DNA of 64,000 bases from the NCBI GenBank assembly GCA_021209875.1, contig JAGYVD010000002.1:3224001-3288000 (forward strand), read 5' to 3'. This document shows, in pieces, positions 25,258-38,320 of this stretch. Origin of the DNA: Rosellinia necatrix. Taxonomy: Eukaryota > Ascomycota > Sordariomycetes > Xylariales > Xylariaceae. The notes beneath the pieces are model-generated. The model had not been told where the DNA came from and made no database searches. It saw only the letters and a list, made by a program, of their open reading frames with translations. The position numbers and the translations under genes are program-made. The stretch's first letter is position 1; each line of letters starts with the position of its first letter.

Positions 25258-28200
25258 GTTATAAGCTTAGTTAGCAAGTTAAGCCGCTGTTTTTTATTAT
25301 AAAAACGATTTTTGTTTTAAAACTTGTTAATTTTAAAAGTTTATTTTTTAATTTTTTTATTTTGTTTTTAAAACAATAATTTAATTTAATTATTAAAACT
25401 TAAGAATTTATTTATATTAAACCTGTTATTTTAAACGGTTTAATGAATTAGTTTTGTTAGTTTAAAAGTTTAAAATTTATATTAAAAATAAAAAGTTTTA
25501 AAATATTATAAATTTAAACGTATTAAAAACAATTAATATTTTTAATAAAAATTAAATTATTATTAAACTTAAAAATATATATAAAAATCAAAATTTTAAG
25601 TTTATAAAATAATAAATTAATTTTAAACCTTTTAAAAATTATTAAAGGTTATAATATTATATAATGCAGGCCTGGTTGAATTTATTTAATCTTTAATATT
25701 ATATAAATAAATAAAAAAACTATTATAATTAAATATATAAAAATTATAGCTATACTAAATAAAAATGTGGGATAAACAATTTAAACAACTATTATTTTTT
25801 CATAATATATTAGTTTTTTAGCTTTATAAACTTAAATAATAATTTACAAGAATTATGCTTAAATTTTAAGCAGATTAAATAAAACAATATTAAAACTAAT
25901 AAATAATATAAAAATAATAAACAGCTTATTTATAAGCTATTATTTATAATTTTTAAAAATTTAAAAATATTTATAATTAATGCTTTTTAAAACCTTTTAT
26001 AAAAAACTAGCTTTAAATTTAACTAATATTAAAATTATAAATATAATAAAAAAAATTATAAAAAAGAATTATATTATTTAATAAATATAAAAAGCTTTTA
26101 AAAGTTTTAATATTTAATATAAGATGAAACTTAAAAGATTAGCACTAATTTTTATTATATTAAACAATTAAATATAAAAACATTAACTTAATAAAAACTA
26201 AATAAATTAATTTATAAAAATTAAAATAATTATATAAATAAATTAATTAATATGCAATAATATTTATAAATAAAGCTTAAAAAATATATAATGTTTTAGC
26301 TAGCTGTTATAAATAAAAGTAATTAAAAATAAACAACTTATTTAAAAAAATCAATTAAATTAAAACATATTAAAAACTATATATTAAAATTACTTAAACA
26401 AATTATTAATAACTAAAGCTAAAAATACCTAAAAATTTATATTTTAAAAAAGCTTAATAATAACGCTAGTAGCAATATAAACTAGTTTTATAAATAGTTT
26501 AATTTTAAAATAAAGTTTATAATAATAAATCTTATTTTTTTAAAAATATTATTTATGCTGCTAAAATATGTATTGTTTTAAAGTTTAAATATTATATATT
26601 TTTTATAATAGATTAATTTATAATTATAACGTTTTATATTTAATAAACAATAAATTACTTTTAAAACTTAATTTTTTATAATTATTTATAATGAAAAAAT
26701 AGTTTAAATAAAAAGAATAAAACTCTTAATTTTAAAAGAAAATATAAAATTATATATAAAACGTTTAATATATTTAAAAAAAGCAGTTTACAAATTTGCT
26801 TTGAAAAAATATTGCTTTGATTAAAAGATTTTATATAAAGATTGTATTAAACGATTGTTTAAAAAAAAATCAAGTATTATAATATTAATTATATATTAAA
26901 ATATAAAAAGTATTAAAATCCTATAATTATTGTTAATTTATTTAAATAATATAACTTAGTTTTTTTTAAATATGAGCTTATTTTTGTTTATTTAAGCCGC
27001 ACATTTAGAATTAATATATATAATTTTTTTAATTTTATTTAAACAAGCGCTGCAAGTTTAAGCGCTGCAACTATATTCAAAACTTTTAAACGTTTATATT
27101 GTTTCATAAAAAGCTTTTTTAAAGCTAAAATTAAATTTTTACAATTTATAAGATTTAAAATAAAACGTTTTATACCTGTTTTGATATAAAATAAAAAATA
27201 TAAAAATTTGAAAAATGGTATAGAGTAAATATAAAAGCTGTATTAAAACGTACGTTAAAAAAAATAAACAAAAAACATTTAAAATAACGCGTAGCCCGTC
27301 CGTTCTAGCATATTTCTTAAAATCTGTTAAATTATTTTTAAAAATATAATAAATTAAATTAAGTATTTATTATTAAAAAAAAATACCGCAGTATAATTTA
27401 TACGTATATTTTTTTAATTAAACCAGGAAAAACAGCTGTTGATTGAATAATAAAATTTAAACGTTAAATAATAAAATAATTTAAACTTTTAATATATAAA
27501 ACCTTAAATAATAATAAAAAGAAAATAATTGTTGTTAAAAATTTAATAAAATATAAACGTAAATTAAATATTAAAAAATTAAAAATAAACTAAGATTTAT
27601 TAAAGGTTTTGAATTAAATAGCGCGTTAAAACGCGTTAGCTGAAAAATTATTAATTAAGCTATTAAAATGCTAAAAAAAGCAGAACTTTTAAAAAAGTTT
27701 TAGCTAAAAGCTGTTAAAACAGTAGTTTAGCTGTATAATAAAAGCTTTTTTGCTGTAAAAAGCTATTATATATTTTATTATGTTTTAAAAAAACTAGTAT
27801 AAGCATTTATTTTGTTAATATATTTTAAATCGTGTTAAAAAGCTAACAAGCAATTTTTTAGTTTAATTAGAACAAAATGTATAAATATAAATATAAAGTT
27901 TATTTTATAAAATTAATAAATTTAATAAATATTATTAATAAAAATATAAAACAAAAGTTTATATTAATATAAAATATTTTATAAATTATTAAGCGTATAA
28001 TTTATATTATATATAAACTTTTAATTTTATAAAATAATTATTATATAAAATATTAAGTCTAATAAAAAGTTTTTTAAAAAACAAAAAATCTAAGTTTTAA
28101 AATGAATAAAGTTTTTATAAAATAAATTATTAAAATTAAATTTAAACTTTTAAATATTTTTATTATATTAAATATATAATATATTAAAGTTATAGTTATA

Positions 28201-30943
28201 TATAAGCTTTAAAATGTTTTTATTACTTTTGTTTTTTATAAAAATATTTTTAATTTAATTAGTAAACTTTAAAAAATTAATTAACAGAATAAAAATTAAA
28301 AATAAAAACGGCTAAAAAATATATTATTAAAAGTAGTGCTTATTATTTAATTATATAAACTTATAACTTTTAAAATATTTTTAAATTTAAAAGCAATTAA
28401 AAATTAGTAGAAAAAAATAAATTATAGGCTAAAAAGCTGTAAAGCTTAAATATAAAAATAAAACAATGTTATAAAATAAAATAAAGTTTTTATTTAATAT
28501 AAAGCTGATTAGTTTTAAAAAAGCTTAAAACGTTATTTTTAAAACTAAAATGATTAAATATTATAAAATAGTTTTAAAATATTAATTATTAAAATATAAA
28601 CAGTGTATTAATTAACTAATTGATTAAATAAACTAATAAAAAAATATATATATATATAAAATATTTTTAGCAACGTTTTGGTTTAACTAAAAATTAAACG
28701 TTAAAACTTTTAATTTAATACTAATAAAAATAATAATACGTTTATATTTATTATTATAATTTATTTAAATAATATTTTAAACTTTTAAATAATTAAAATT
28801 ATTTTAATATTATAAAAACTTATTTATTTAATTAAAAATAAACGTTTTATAAAAAAATAACAAGTATAAAATACTATATATAGTATTTATAGCTGTAATA
28901 AATTAAAATAAAGCAAAAAAATGAAATGCTAGGCTAAAAAAGCGTATATATATAAACAATTTATTAAAGCCGCTATAAAAAAAGCAAAAATTCTTTTAAA
29001 ATTATGTAATAAACAAGCTGTTTTATATTAATGTTTATATGAAAATAAAATCGTTTAAAAAAATAGTTGCAATACGAAAATTAAATAAAGTTTTAAAATT
29101 ATTGTTATTATTGAAATAAGTTATGTAGTATAAGTTTAATGAAAAATATATATTAAATAATATAAATCATATATTACAATATAAAATAATTTTTAACAAA
29201 AAAATATGTTATAAATAACTTATATAGTAATATTTGCTGTTGAAACTTTTAAGTTTATAATAGCTTTAGCAGCATATTTTAATTAAAAAATTCTTTAAGT
29301 TAATATAATTTATATATTTTTAAACGTTTTATAAACTAAAAAACGCTAGTAATATATTGTTTCTTCAAAAGCTTTTTATAATTAAATAAAATAATATTAT
29401 TAAATAAAACGCTACCTAGTTGAAAAATTCTTCATATTTTTAATTTAAAAGTTTTTATTAATATTTAAAATATTAAAAATAATCGCTTTTTGAAGGAAAC
29501 TTTGTTTATTTTATATTAAAAATTAATTTAAATTTATAAATTTTTGTATAATAATTTTTAATATTTTATTATAAAATTATAAGATTAAAAATAAAAATTA
29601 TATAAAATATTAAAAGAAAATATAAATTTAAAATATAAAATAATATATAATAATTTCTACAAATTAAAATAATTTATAATTAAAAAGCTTAAACTTTTTT
29701 TAGCGTATAATTAATATATTAAAAATTATTAAACGTTATAAACTAAATAATTTAATTTATATGTTAGCTATGTTTTTATAACATAAAAACTTTAAATATA
29801 ATTTAAATCAGGCTCTAAAAAAAAACTAAAAACTTATTAAAAAAAATTAAATTATTACTATATAATGGAGCCATATTAAAAACAGATATAGTTTTTATAA
29901 TTAAAATGTTATGATAGTTTTTAATCAATTTAAGCGTTAATTATTGCGCTATAATCGATTATTTAATTAAATTTCTACATAACACTAGATTTTTAGCGGT
30001 TAAATTTAAAATAAGCATTTTAAAAGCATAAGCTTTTATAACCATTAAAAACGTTCTATTTATAAATAATTAAAAAACCCGCAGATTATTTTATGAATAT
30101 ATTATGTTAATTTTGAAAAGGTTTTTTATTTAAAAAGGAATAAAATAAAATATTATTTTATTATTAACTATTAAAGCTGATATTAAAATAATCGCTTTTA
30201 TAGCTAGAAAAATTATAATATAAAGAAAGCTTTTTTAAAACATTCGGCTTAATTTTAAAAATATATATACTTTTTAGTTAAATAATATATAAGCGATTAA
30301 ATTAATTATAAAAAAAATAAACAAATTAATATAAAATAACAGCATATTAACATATAAAATATATAAATAAAACAAAAATGTTAAAAAGATTATTTATAAT
30401 AAAATATTTTTTAACTGTTTAAATATTAATAAACAGGCTTATAAAAAATTTATTGCGCGCTTAATTTAAACATTTTTACGTTTTATATAATATTTATAAT
30501 TATAATTATAAAATTTAAAAAAAAACGTAGCTTATAAGCAATAAAAAACTAATTAATTATAACTAAAGAAATTATTTTAAATTATTTTAAAGATCTGTTT
30601 TAAAAGCAGATGAATAAAATTTTATTATTAAAATTAACTGTATATTAAAATAATACTTTTTTTTGTTTTTTTTATAAATACCTAGTTTAAAATTTAAATT
30701 ATTTTTTATAACTAAAGCTTTTGAATAATTAGTGAATATTATAAAAAGCTTAAAAATATATAATTCTTTTTTAATTTAAAGTTTTTATATTAAAACGTTA
30801 TAATTATTTATTTAAAACAACAATCATAATTTCTAAACATTTTATAATATTTATTAATACTTTTAAGCTTATAAATTACCAGATTTATTTTATATTTGAT
30901 TATTTTTTTTAATATAAATAGCTAAAAAAAAACTTTATAAACC

Positions 30944-31174
30944 TTGGGTTTTTTTTTAATATTTGCTTTTATTAAAACAAAAGCTTTTTTAGCTGCTAAA
31001 ACAGCTATTATTTTTTTATTTGCTGAAGCAAAAATATTGTTAGCATTAGCGTTAATATTATTATTTTTAAAAAAAAAAACGTTTAAACTTAAAATTATTC
31101 CTTTTAGTTTTTTTTTAAAACTATTATTTTTAATTATTATAGCTAATCTTAAGCTTGTTTTATTTTATTTTTAA
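30944..31174 (+). other. Spurious open frame on the antisense strand of B1
   Basis: A 76-codon open stretch on the plus strand inside the minus-strand element B1. The hydrophobic composition is that expected from RIPed A/T-rich DNA. No homologous frame is visible elsewhere in the window. I regard it as non-coding. Confidence 0.6.
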
Positions 31175-31817
31175 TAAAAATATATTCAAACTATAAAATA
31201 GCAGCTTTAAAAAAATATCAAAAAATAAAAAGCTGTAAAAATTTTAGAAGCTATTATATTAAAAATTTACATTAAAAAGAAGAAAAGGTTATTAAAACGT
31301 TTTTTTTAGCTTGTACTGTTTTTAAAAAAAAGCTGTAATAAAAATGTAGTTTATTTTTCGGCCGCATAAAATTTCAATAAAAAAAACATTTATAAAAGGC
31401 AAAACTATTTTTAGAAAAATATATTTATATTTATTAATATTAACATAATATTATTAATTAAAATATAAAGTTTAATAATAGTATTTTTTTAATTTTGTTC
31501 ATATTATTAAATAAATATAAATGCTGCAAAAACGCTTTTTTAATTTATTTTGAATGAAATAACTTTTTTTTCACAAGTTTTTTAAAAATAATTTCATCAT
31601 TATTAGCATATTTATTATTAAGATAAGATAAGGTGAATAAAAAACAAGATTAACAGGTTGTTTTTAAAAAAAATCTATGTTATAAATTAAAAGCTATCAT
31701 AATGATATTCAAAGCTTTAAAGTTTTTATTAAAAAATTAGTTTTAAAATTATTAAAAAAACTAAAAATAAAATTAATTGATATAATGAATAAAAAGTTTA
31801 AAAAATATATATAAAAT

Positions 31818-31988
31818 TTAATTAAATATAAAACTATTGCATGCAAAGGTTAATTTTTTAATATTATAAATATTAGCTAGCGTTTTATTCATAAGGCTAG
31901 CTATTATTAGCTTAATAGCTTTTTTTAAAGCAGAGTTAATAATAAAAAAAGCAGCAATTGAGCTTAGCTTTTTAGCAGCAGCAGTAGT
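31818..31988 (-). pseudogene. Gag-like frame relic of family B (B1 copy)
   Basis: About 57 codons open on the minus strand, starting after a trinucleotide-repeat tract and ending in TAA. Residues AAAKKL near the start, then ALKK, KLII and NIY, recur in the same order in B2 (within 52905-53126), although the two copies were mutated separately. The position, within about 1 kb of the 5' LTR, fits gag. The alanine/lysine-rich start is encoded by GCT repeats. No zinc knuckle is seen. Confidence 0.5.
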
Positions 31989-32022
31989 TTAAGCAGCAGC
32001 AGCTGCAGCAGTAGCTAACAAG
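31972..32022. repeat. CAG/GCA trinucleotide tract interrupted by a SINE-like insertion (left half)
   Basis: GCAGCAGCAGTAG and AGCAGCAGCAGCTGCAGCAG units. The tract continues after the insertion at about 32280-32335 with more GCAGCAGCAG units. It corresponds in reverse to 52764-52923 of B2, where it is uninterrupted by the insertion. In sense it lies at the start of the gag-like frame. Confidence 0.65.
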
Positions 32023-32229
32023 GATATATTGGGGTCCTGTATGGTGATCTAGTGAAAATAGCGAATTACAGGTAGAAGGAAGGACTGGCTATGCCAGCCA
32101 GCCGCAGGCTGGCTAGAAATAGCCAGTGGGCTACCCTTAATGGCGGGTCCGGCTAGGTCCTGCGGACCTTGCCTACAGACCTAGCCTAGCCTAGGGTTGG
32201 TCCTTCGGACACCCCCTATCTGTCTGTAT
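32023..32229 (+). mobile_element. SINE-like element with tRNA-like head, not RIPed
   Basis: 207 bp of normal base composition, absent from the equivalent place in B2. It is flanked by an imperfect duplication of about 14 bp (CAGTAGCTAACAAG at 32009-32022; CAGTAGCAAAAACA at 32230-32243), the length expected of target-primed insertion. The left part, GGTCCTGTATGGTGATCTAG (32033-32052), resembles the 5' half of a tRNA with an A-box; the yeast tRNA-Gln begins similarly (from memory). No clear B-box is present. Strong hairpins lie at 32085-32126 (two nested 8-bp stems) and 32156-32168, and a 4-bp-stem hairpin near 32201-32211. Family membership is an inference. Confidence 0.5.
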
Positions 32230-32932
32230 CAGTAGCAAAAACAAAAAAAAAAATAAGCAAGCAAATAAACAACGTAAAAACAAAGCAGCAGCAGTATTAG
32301 CAGCAGCAGCAGTAAATATAATAATAATAGCAGTAATAACATAAAAATATTTATTTTAAAATAAAATTAGTTTTTTTATTATAATACAAAAAATTAAAAT
32401 AATTTTTAAAAATTATTTATAAAAAAAAAACAGCCGCTTAAAAAACTGAATATAATAAATTTTTAATATTATTTATATTAATTAAAACAACTAATGATAT
32501 AAAAAACTGCTTGGTGCAACATATATTTATAAAAAAAATAATTTTAAAAATCATTTAAAAATTATTAAAAAACAGCTATAAATTTAAAACTAACGCGCGT
32601 TAAAATGACAGGGATTTAACAAATTATATATAAATTAATTAATCCAGTTAAAAATTAAAAAGAAAAATTAAATTATTATTTATTTAAAAAAATTTATACT
32701 GCTTTTATAAAATTATTGGCTAGCTAATTATGTTAATAACTATATTTTTTTATTACAATTAATTATTTTAAATAATAACTTTTTAAAAAAAACTTTTTAA
32801 TCATGAGATTTTTAATAATAATTATTTAAATTAATTACAAAATTATTATTTCTTTTTATATATAAAATTATATAAAATAATTATTAAAATTTATTTTATA
32901 AATTAAGCATTAATTAGCTAGATTTAAAAATA

Positions 32933-33253
32933 TATTATAATAAAATAAATAGTTTTATTAAAAAGCTGGTAATAATGGCTTAAATGCTGTAATATGTTTT
33001 ATAGCTAAATTAATAACTGTTAAAATAAATGGTCAGGCTTATATAAGCCCAACTTATTTGAACAGACTAATTATAAAACAAAAAAAATATAATTTTTTTT
33101 AAGCTGTATATATAAGCTGGTGCATCTAATTATTTTTATATAATATAACTTCACTAAATAAATTACTATTATAAGCTTAAATTAACTTGCCTGTATTAAT
33201 CGCTTGGCTTTAATTCCACCGTTCTTATATCATTTATTTGTTCCACCGCGACA
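32933..33253 (-). repeat. 5' LTR of B1
   Basis: 321 bp. Its left boundary (inner end) was set by aligning TATTATAATAAAATAAATAG with TGTCACGATGAAGTGGATAG of the intact copy: every difference is G-to-A or C-to-T. The right end CCACCGCGACA is intact. A plus-strand GC pocket near 33020-33050 is the LTR hairpin. Confidence 0.85.
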
Positions 33254-33342
33254 TTAAGATAGTTAAAAAGTTTAATAATTTAAAAAACTTTATTAAAAAT
33301 TAAAAATAAAAAAAAGCCTTTTTTTTAACGTTATATAAAATT
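33254..33342. other. 89-bp spacer between B1 and C1
   Basis: Degraded sequence between the right duplication of B1 and the first LTR of C1. It is too short and AT-rich to identify. A minus-strand frame at 33300-33527 spans this spacer and the C1 LTR and is not a gene. Confidence 0.5.
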
Positions 33343-33827
33343 TGTTGCACCAGTGACAAATCAAAAGTTAAGGATTTAATAATAAATAATATATTATATG
33401 AAAATCTACAGATCAAAAAAAAAGAACAAGTGGGAGGAATTAGCGAATTAAAATTCTGGCCCAGTATAAGTATATAAAGTAGGTCTAGTTTATGTGCTAC
33501 AGCTGGTTTATATGTATTAATAGTCACGGATGCCTACACACCCCTGACTAGGACCCACCTGGAAAGGTCCTTCTGGTTGTGGGCCAAGGCCCACAACACC
33601 TACGTACATCATGTGACCTAGCATCCGTGCACCCACAAACTAGTACATACCTAATTTCTACCTAGATAGTTTTTTTCGGTTCCCTATCTTCTGATCAATA
33701 TACATATGGGACCCTAACTAGGAGCTTTGCCTCTGCAAAGGACACCAATCGTGACATTAATTAACCACAGGTATATAGATACCAGTCCGTGCCACATGCT
33801 TAATTAGCTAATTAGTTATCTGTAATT
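33343..33827 (+). repeat. 5' LTR of C1, split by a nested solo LTR
   Basis: TGTTGCACCAGTGAC to TGTAATT. Without the 235-bp insertion and its 5-bp duplication it is about 245 bp. The part left of the insertion kept AAGTGGGAGGAATTAGC and AAATTCTGG, shared by all family C LTRs here. Confidence 0.83.
33522..33756 (-). mobile_element. Solo LTR of a C-related family (C'), nested in the C1 LTR
   Basis: 235 bp of normal composition with perfect 5-bp duplications TTAAT (33517-33521, 33757-33761). Removing it restores TGTATTAATTAACCAC, which aligns with TGCACCAGTTGGCAAC of the intact LTR-C. On the minus strand it starts TGTCACGATTGG and ends GCATCCGTGACT, like the CATCCGTAACT end of LTR-C, but the middle is unrelated. 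It carries a perfect 10-bp hairpin (33576-33585 with 33588-33597) and a 6-bp one (33725-33740). A MITE is the alternative reading. Confidence 0.72.
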
Positions 33828-36800
33828 ACTTATCCTTTTTTAAAAAAAGGCTTGTTTTTTAAATTGTCTTTATATTTAAATATATAATTTTTAAATATAT
33901 TTTTGAGCAAAAAAAAAATCGCTTGAAGTTTTTATTTTATATTATATTTTTTAAGCTTTTATATTAAAAAATTATCGCATAAGTTTTTTTATATCATCTT
34001 ATTAATTTTTATTCATTTGTTATTATATGTGTTTTTATTTCTGTTTTATTATTTTTTTATTATATTATTTAATTGTTGTTTTTATATGCTAGGTTTAACT
34101 TATTATTTTCTGCAGCTTTAAGTTAATTTTTGAAACGTTTTAAAAGCTTGGTTGCATTTAAACATTTTTAATAAAGATCTTTGTGATAATTTTGCGCTGT
34201 TTTTAAAATTTTAAGCCAAATATTATTTATTGTTAGTTTTTTAATTTTTTTAACTTATTTAATATTATAATTTTTTATAATATATTTCTCACTATTTAAT
34301 TTTTGCATTATAAACTTTTTTTTTTTAAGCTTTATTATTTTAGTATATAAATTCTTAGCTTTTTATTTTAATAATAAGTTATTAAAATATCGTTATAATT
34401 TATAAACATAATCAGAGTTTATAATTTTTATAAAAAAAACGTTTAATATAAAAATCTTATTATTTTTATTAATTATTTTAAACTTTTATTACATTATAAA
34501 AAATACAGCTTATTAAATAATTCTTTACTTTTTATAAGTGGTTTTTTTAAAACTAATATATAATAATTTATATTAAAATTAAGGTTTATTTATTTATAAT
34601 TAACTTATTAAATTATAAAAATTTAAATTTATGATAAATATTTTTTTTAAATTTATAAACTACACAATTTTTTTGTTCTGTTTTAAGCTTTTATTTTTAA
34701 AATTCTCTTTTTTAAAAGTTTTTTAATTTTTCTTTAATAGTTTAGTTTAATTAATTAAAACAAAAAATATTAAAAATTTTATTTTTATTGTAAAAATAAT
34801 ATATTTATTTATTTATATAATAGTGCTGCTTATATTAATTTATTATTAAAATATATTTAAACTAAGAACTTTATTAATAATTAATTTATAATTATAATTA
34901 TTAATTAAAATATTTGTTTATTATATTTTTATTTTATATTTTATAACAGCTTATAAAAACTTAAATATATTTTACTTTTATTAGCTGATATAATATATTT
35001 TAAATATTAAAATAAATTATAAACTTTAATGTCAAATTATTAGTATTTATATAGTAAATATTTAAAATAGCTTTTATAATATATTTTAATTATATTTATT
35101 ATAATAGCTTATATAATATTTAAAATTATTTAAACTTTTTTTAATCAGTGTAGTAATTTAAGCATTTTATTATAATTATATTTATTTTAACACTTTTATT
35201 TAAAATTTATTATTAAATATTATTATATATAATTAAATATTAGCAAAAGTTTCTATTTTTTAAAATCTTATTATATAATATTTTTATTAAGCAGCATTTT
35301 ATATAGTTTATTATATAAATATTATCGCTATTTATTAGCTGAAGCTATTAATATTTCTTTAATATTAATTTTTAGTTTTATGTTGTTTTAAAGATCTTAT
35401 AAATATATAGTTATAAAATTTTTATTTTAATTTAGTTTTTAAATATAAATAATTTAATATTATTAATTATTTATTTATTATTATTTATCTCTTTATTATT
35501 TATTAAAAATTATTATTTTCCATTTTTTGAGTTTTATATTAATAAATCTTTATATTAAAACTATTGCGGTCCTTTTTAATCTTTTTTAATTAAGTAAAAA
35601 TTTTTAGATTTTTAATTTTTATATCAACATATTATTAATATTTAATAGCTCTATTTTGTTGAATTTAAAATATATGGCACAATATCTTTAAGCTTTTTCT
35701 TTTATGTTTTATATTAATAGATTTCCTTATTTTTTAAATAAAACATTTATAAGTATAATTTTTTAATTAAAAATAAAAAGAAATTACATTTTCACTATAA
35801 GTTTGTTTATTTTATTTATTATAAATTTAAATATTATTCATATTAAAACATTCTGAAGCTTAATAATTAATAATGATACAAAAAACCTTTTTTTATTTAT
35901 TAATTAGTTTAAATCGGCATTTTTTTGAAACTATAGCTACGCCTAATATTTTTTGTACTAAAAATTCTATAATTTAGCTTAATGTTATATGATGCTTTTA
36001 AAAACAAGCTATTACATGTTAATTGATTTTATATAACTAAAATAATATATTCAAAATTACTCTGTTAAAAGAATTAGTTTTTATTTTAATAAATAAATTA
36101 TAATTATCTTATTTTAATAATAATATAACAATTAAAGATTTTTTAACCCCTAAAAGTTTTATTATATTTATTAGTTTATTTAAACGCTTTTGTTTTATTA
36201 AGTAGCTTATGAAAAAACTATCGCATTTTATTTCTGTATAAACTTTGTATAAAAGTTATAAAAACTTAAAAACACTATATATTTTTCATAATAATAAATA
36301 TTTTTGATTTATTACAACTTTAATTTTAATAAAATTAAAAGAAATATTATTAATATTTATTATATACCTTAAAAACTTGGTTTATTTTATATCAAATTTT
36401 AACTTGAGTAAATTAGCTTATAATTTCATATTTTCTGAGTTTGAAAACATTTTTAAATATATATATTATAAGTTTTTCTTTTATTAAAATAAATAAAAAT
36501 ATTATTTATATATATATTATAAAAATGATTTAAAACATTAAATGATATATTATTAATATATTTTGAAAATATAAAAACTTTATTTATTAAACTAATTAAA
36601 AACGTTTATTATAACAAGTTTTATGTTTAATATAAATTATCATAAAATTATTATTTTTTAATATATTTTAATATAATAAAATCTTTATTATATATTAATT
36701 TTATTGAAATCTTAATATTAAAAATATAAAATAAAGTTTTTCCCTAAAAACAATAAAAATTTCGTTTTTTATAAATTTATTAAATATTTAATAGTATATA

Positions 36801-38315
36801 TAAAAATAAAATTTTTGCCAGCTTTTTATAAATAATATTACAAAATATATAATATATTGTTTAACTTAAGAAACTTTCTTTATAAATTATTAATTAAATA
36901 TTTTTATACAAAATATAGCTTATTGAATCATATTTTATATAAAAACTTTATTTTAAGTTTTTAACAATTTCCTGTTTAAAAGTTTATTTTATAATTTATT
37001 TATAATAAATAAAATAACAATTTATTTAAATTTCTTTTCTTAAATATTTTTAATCAATTATAATGTTTAAAAAATAGACCTGTTAATATTTCTTTTTGCC
37101 GTTGTTATTTTTTTAATCCTTTAATATTTTTTAAGTAATTAAATTATTAATTGCAGGAATATTAAGAATTTATATTTAATTATTAATTTCATTTTTATAT
37201 ATTAATAATTAAAAATAATAATATTAAAAATAACGGTTTAAAGATTTACCTTTCTTTTATATTAAATTTTGTTTTTATGTTTATTTAATAAAATCGAAAA
37301 ATACAGAATTTTTAATGTAAAAATATAAATTATTTTTTTAATATGTTTTTTTTTGCTTTAAACTTTTAAAGCTTTATCAAATACAAAAATACTTTTTAAG
37401 TTTTACTTTATTTTTGTTATAGTTTTTAATTTAACAAAAGATATTTTTATAATTTTTATTTTTGCTATTAATTTTTGTTTATAAAAGCTTTTTTTAGTTT
37501 TTTTTTAAGTTTTTTTTAATAGGCATTTTAAATGTTAATATTTCTGTTTTTTTATTTAATATTTATTGAATATTTTAAATGTTATAACTATGTTTTAGTT
37601 TTATTTATAGCTACAATATAATAATATTTATGATTTTTTAATAAATAAATAAAAGATTGATATATATTATTTAATATTAAATAAGATATTATATTATTTC
37701 ACCTTTTTTTTAATATTATTATTTGTTTTATATTTAAAAGATTCACAGGTATATTTTTAAACTTTTTTTATATTTTTAAAACTAAGTATAAATTATAATT
37801 AATTTTTGAATCTAATCTTTTATTATATTTAGTTATTACTTTAAGTTTAAACTTATTTTTAATAAATAAATTTAAGAGTTTTATAATTTTTTAACAAAAA
37901 TATGTTGGTATTTATATATATATTAGCTGTTATATTATTAAATACATTAAAAGAAATAGTTTATTATTATATAAAATATAAATATATAATAAGAATTCTT
38001 TGTTTAACTAATTGTTTATTAAGTTTTTTTGTTTTTATATAACAACAATATTTTTAATCATATGTTTTTTTATTTATATTAAATATATTTGCTTTTTATA
38101 ATTAATTATTTTCTTTCTTTAATTATAAATGCAAGTTTTTTTTATAAATATGTTTATTAATAAAATTAACTATATTTTTATAACTAAAAAGATTTGTCAT
38201 AATAAATATCTATTATATTTTATACGGTATTTTTTGATTTATAAGTTTTATTTTTTTTTAATTTTTAATAAACAAATAATAAGGTTTTAAATTTAATATT
38301 TTATAGAAGCATTAA
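33828..38315 (+). other. Internal region of C1 before the solo LTR-B
   Basis: 4.5 kb of RIPed sequence with no readable gene. The first 1.6 kb is shared with C2. The rest has no second copy in this window, so its coding content cannot be recovered here. Confidence 0.7.
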
Positions 38316-38320
38316 AATTT

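Larger units (their letters stand above)
24938..33253 (-). mobile_element. LTR retrotransposon B1, minus strand, RIP-inactivated
   Basis: 8316 bp bounded by LTRs of about 320 bp, both in minus orientation. Flanks TTAAT (24933-24937) and TTAAG (33254-33258) agree at 4 of 5 bases. The part next to its 5' LTR (32932 down to about 31430) is the reverse complement of B2 (44836-45053 joined to 52367-53470), which fixes the orientation. Plus-strand sequence is A-rich, so the sense strand is T-rich like the other elements. A gag-like frame relic lies at 31818-31988. Reverse transcriptase and integrase are not recognisable. Confidence 0.87.

Noticed and set aside
30944..31174. 76-codon plus-strand frame rich in Leu, Phe, Lys
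   Set aside because: Antisense to element B1, with no conserved counterpart; composition is that of random AT-rich DNA.
33300..33527. 75-codon minus-strand frame
   Set aside because: It spans a spacer, the C1 LTR and the start of a nested solo LTR, so it is an accident of junctions.
33521..33756. TTAA-targeting (piggyBac-like) MITE
   Set aside because: TTAA is part of a longer perfect TTAAT duplication, and the ends match the TG...CT pattern of family C, so a solo LTR explains it better; not fully excluded.
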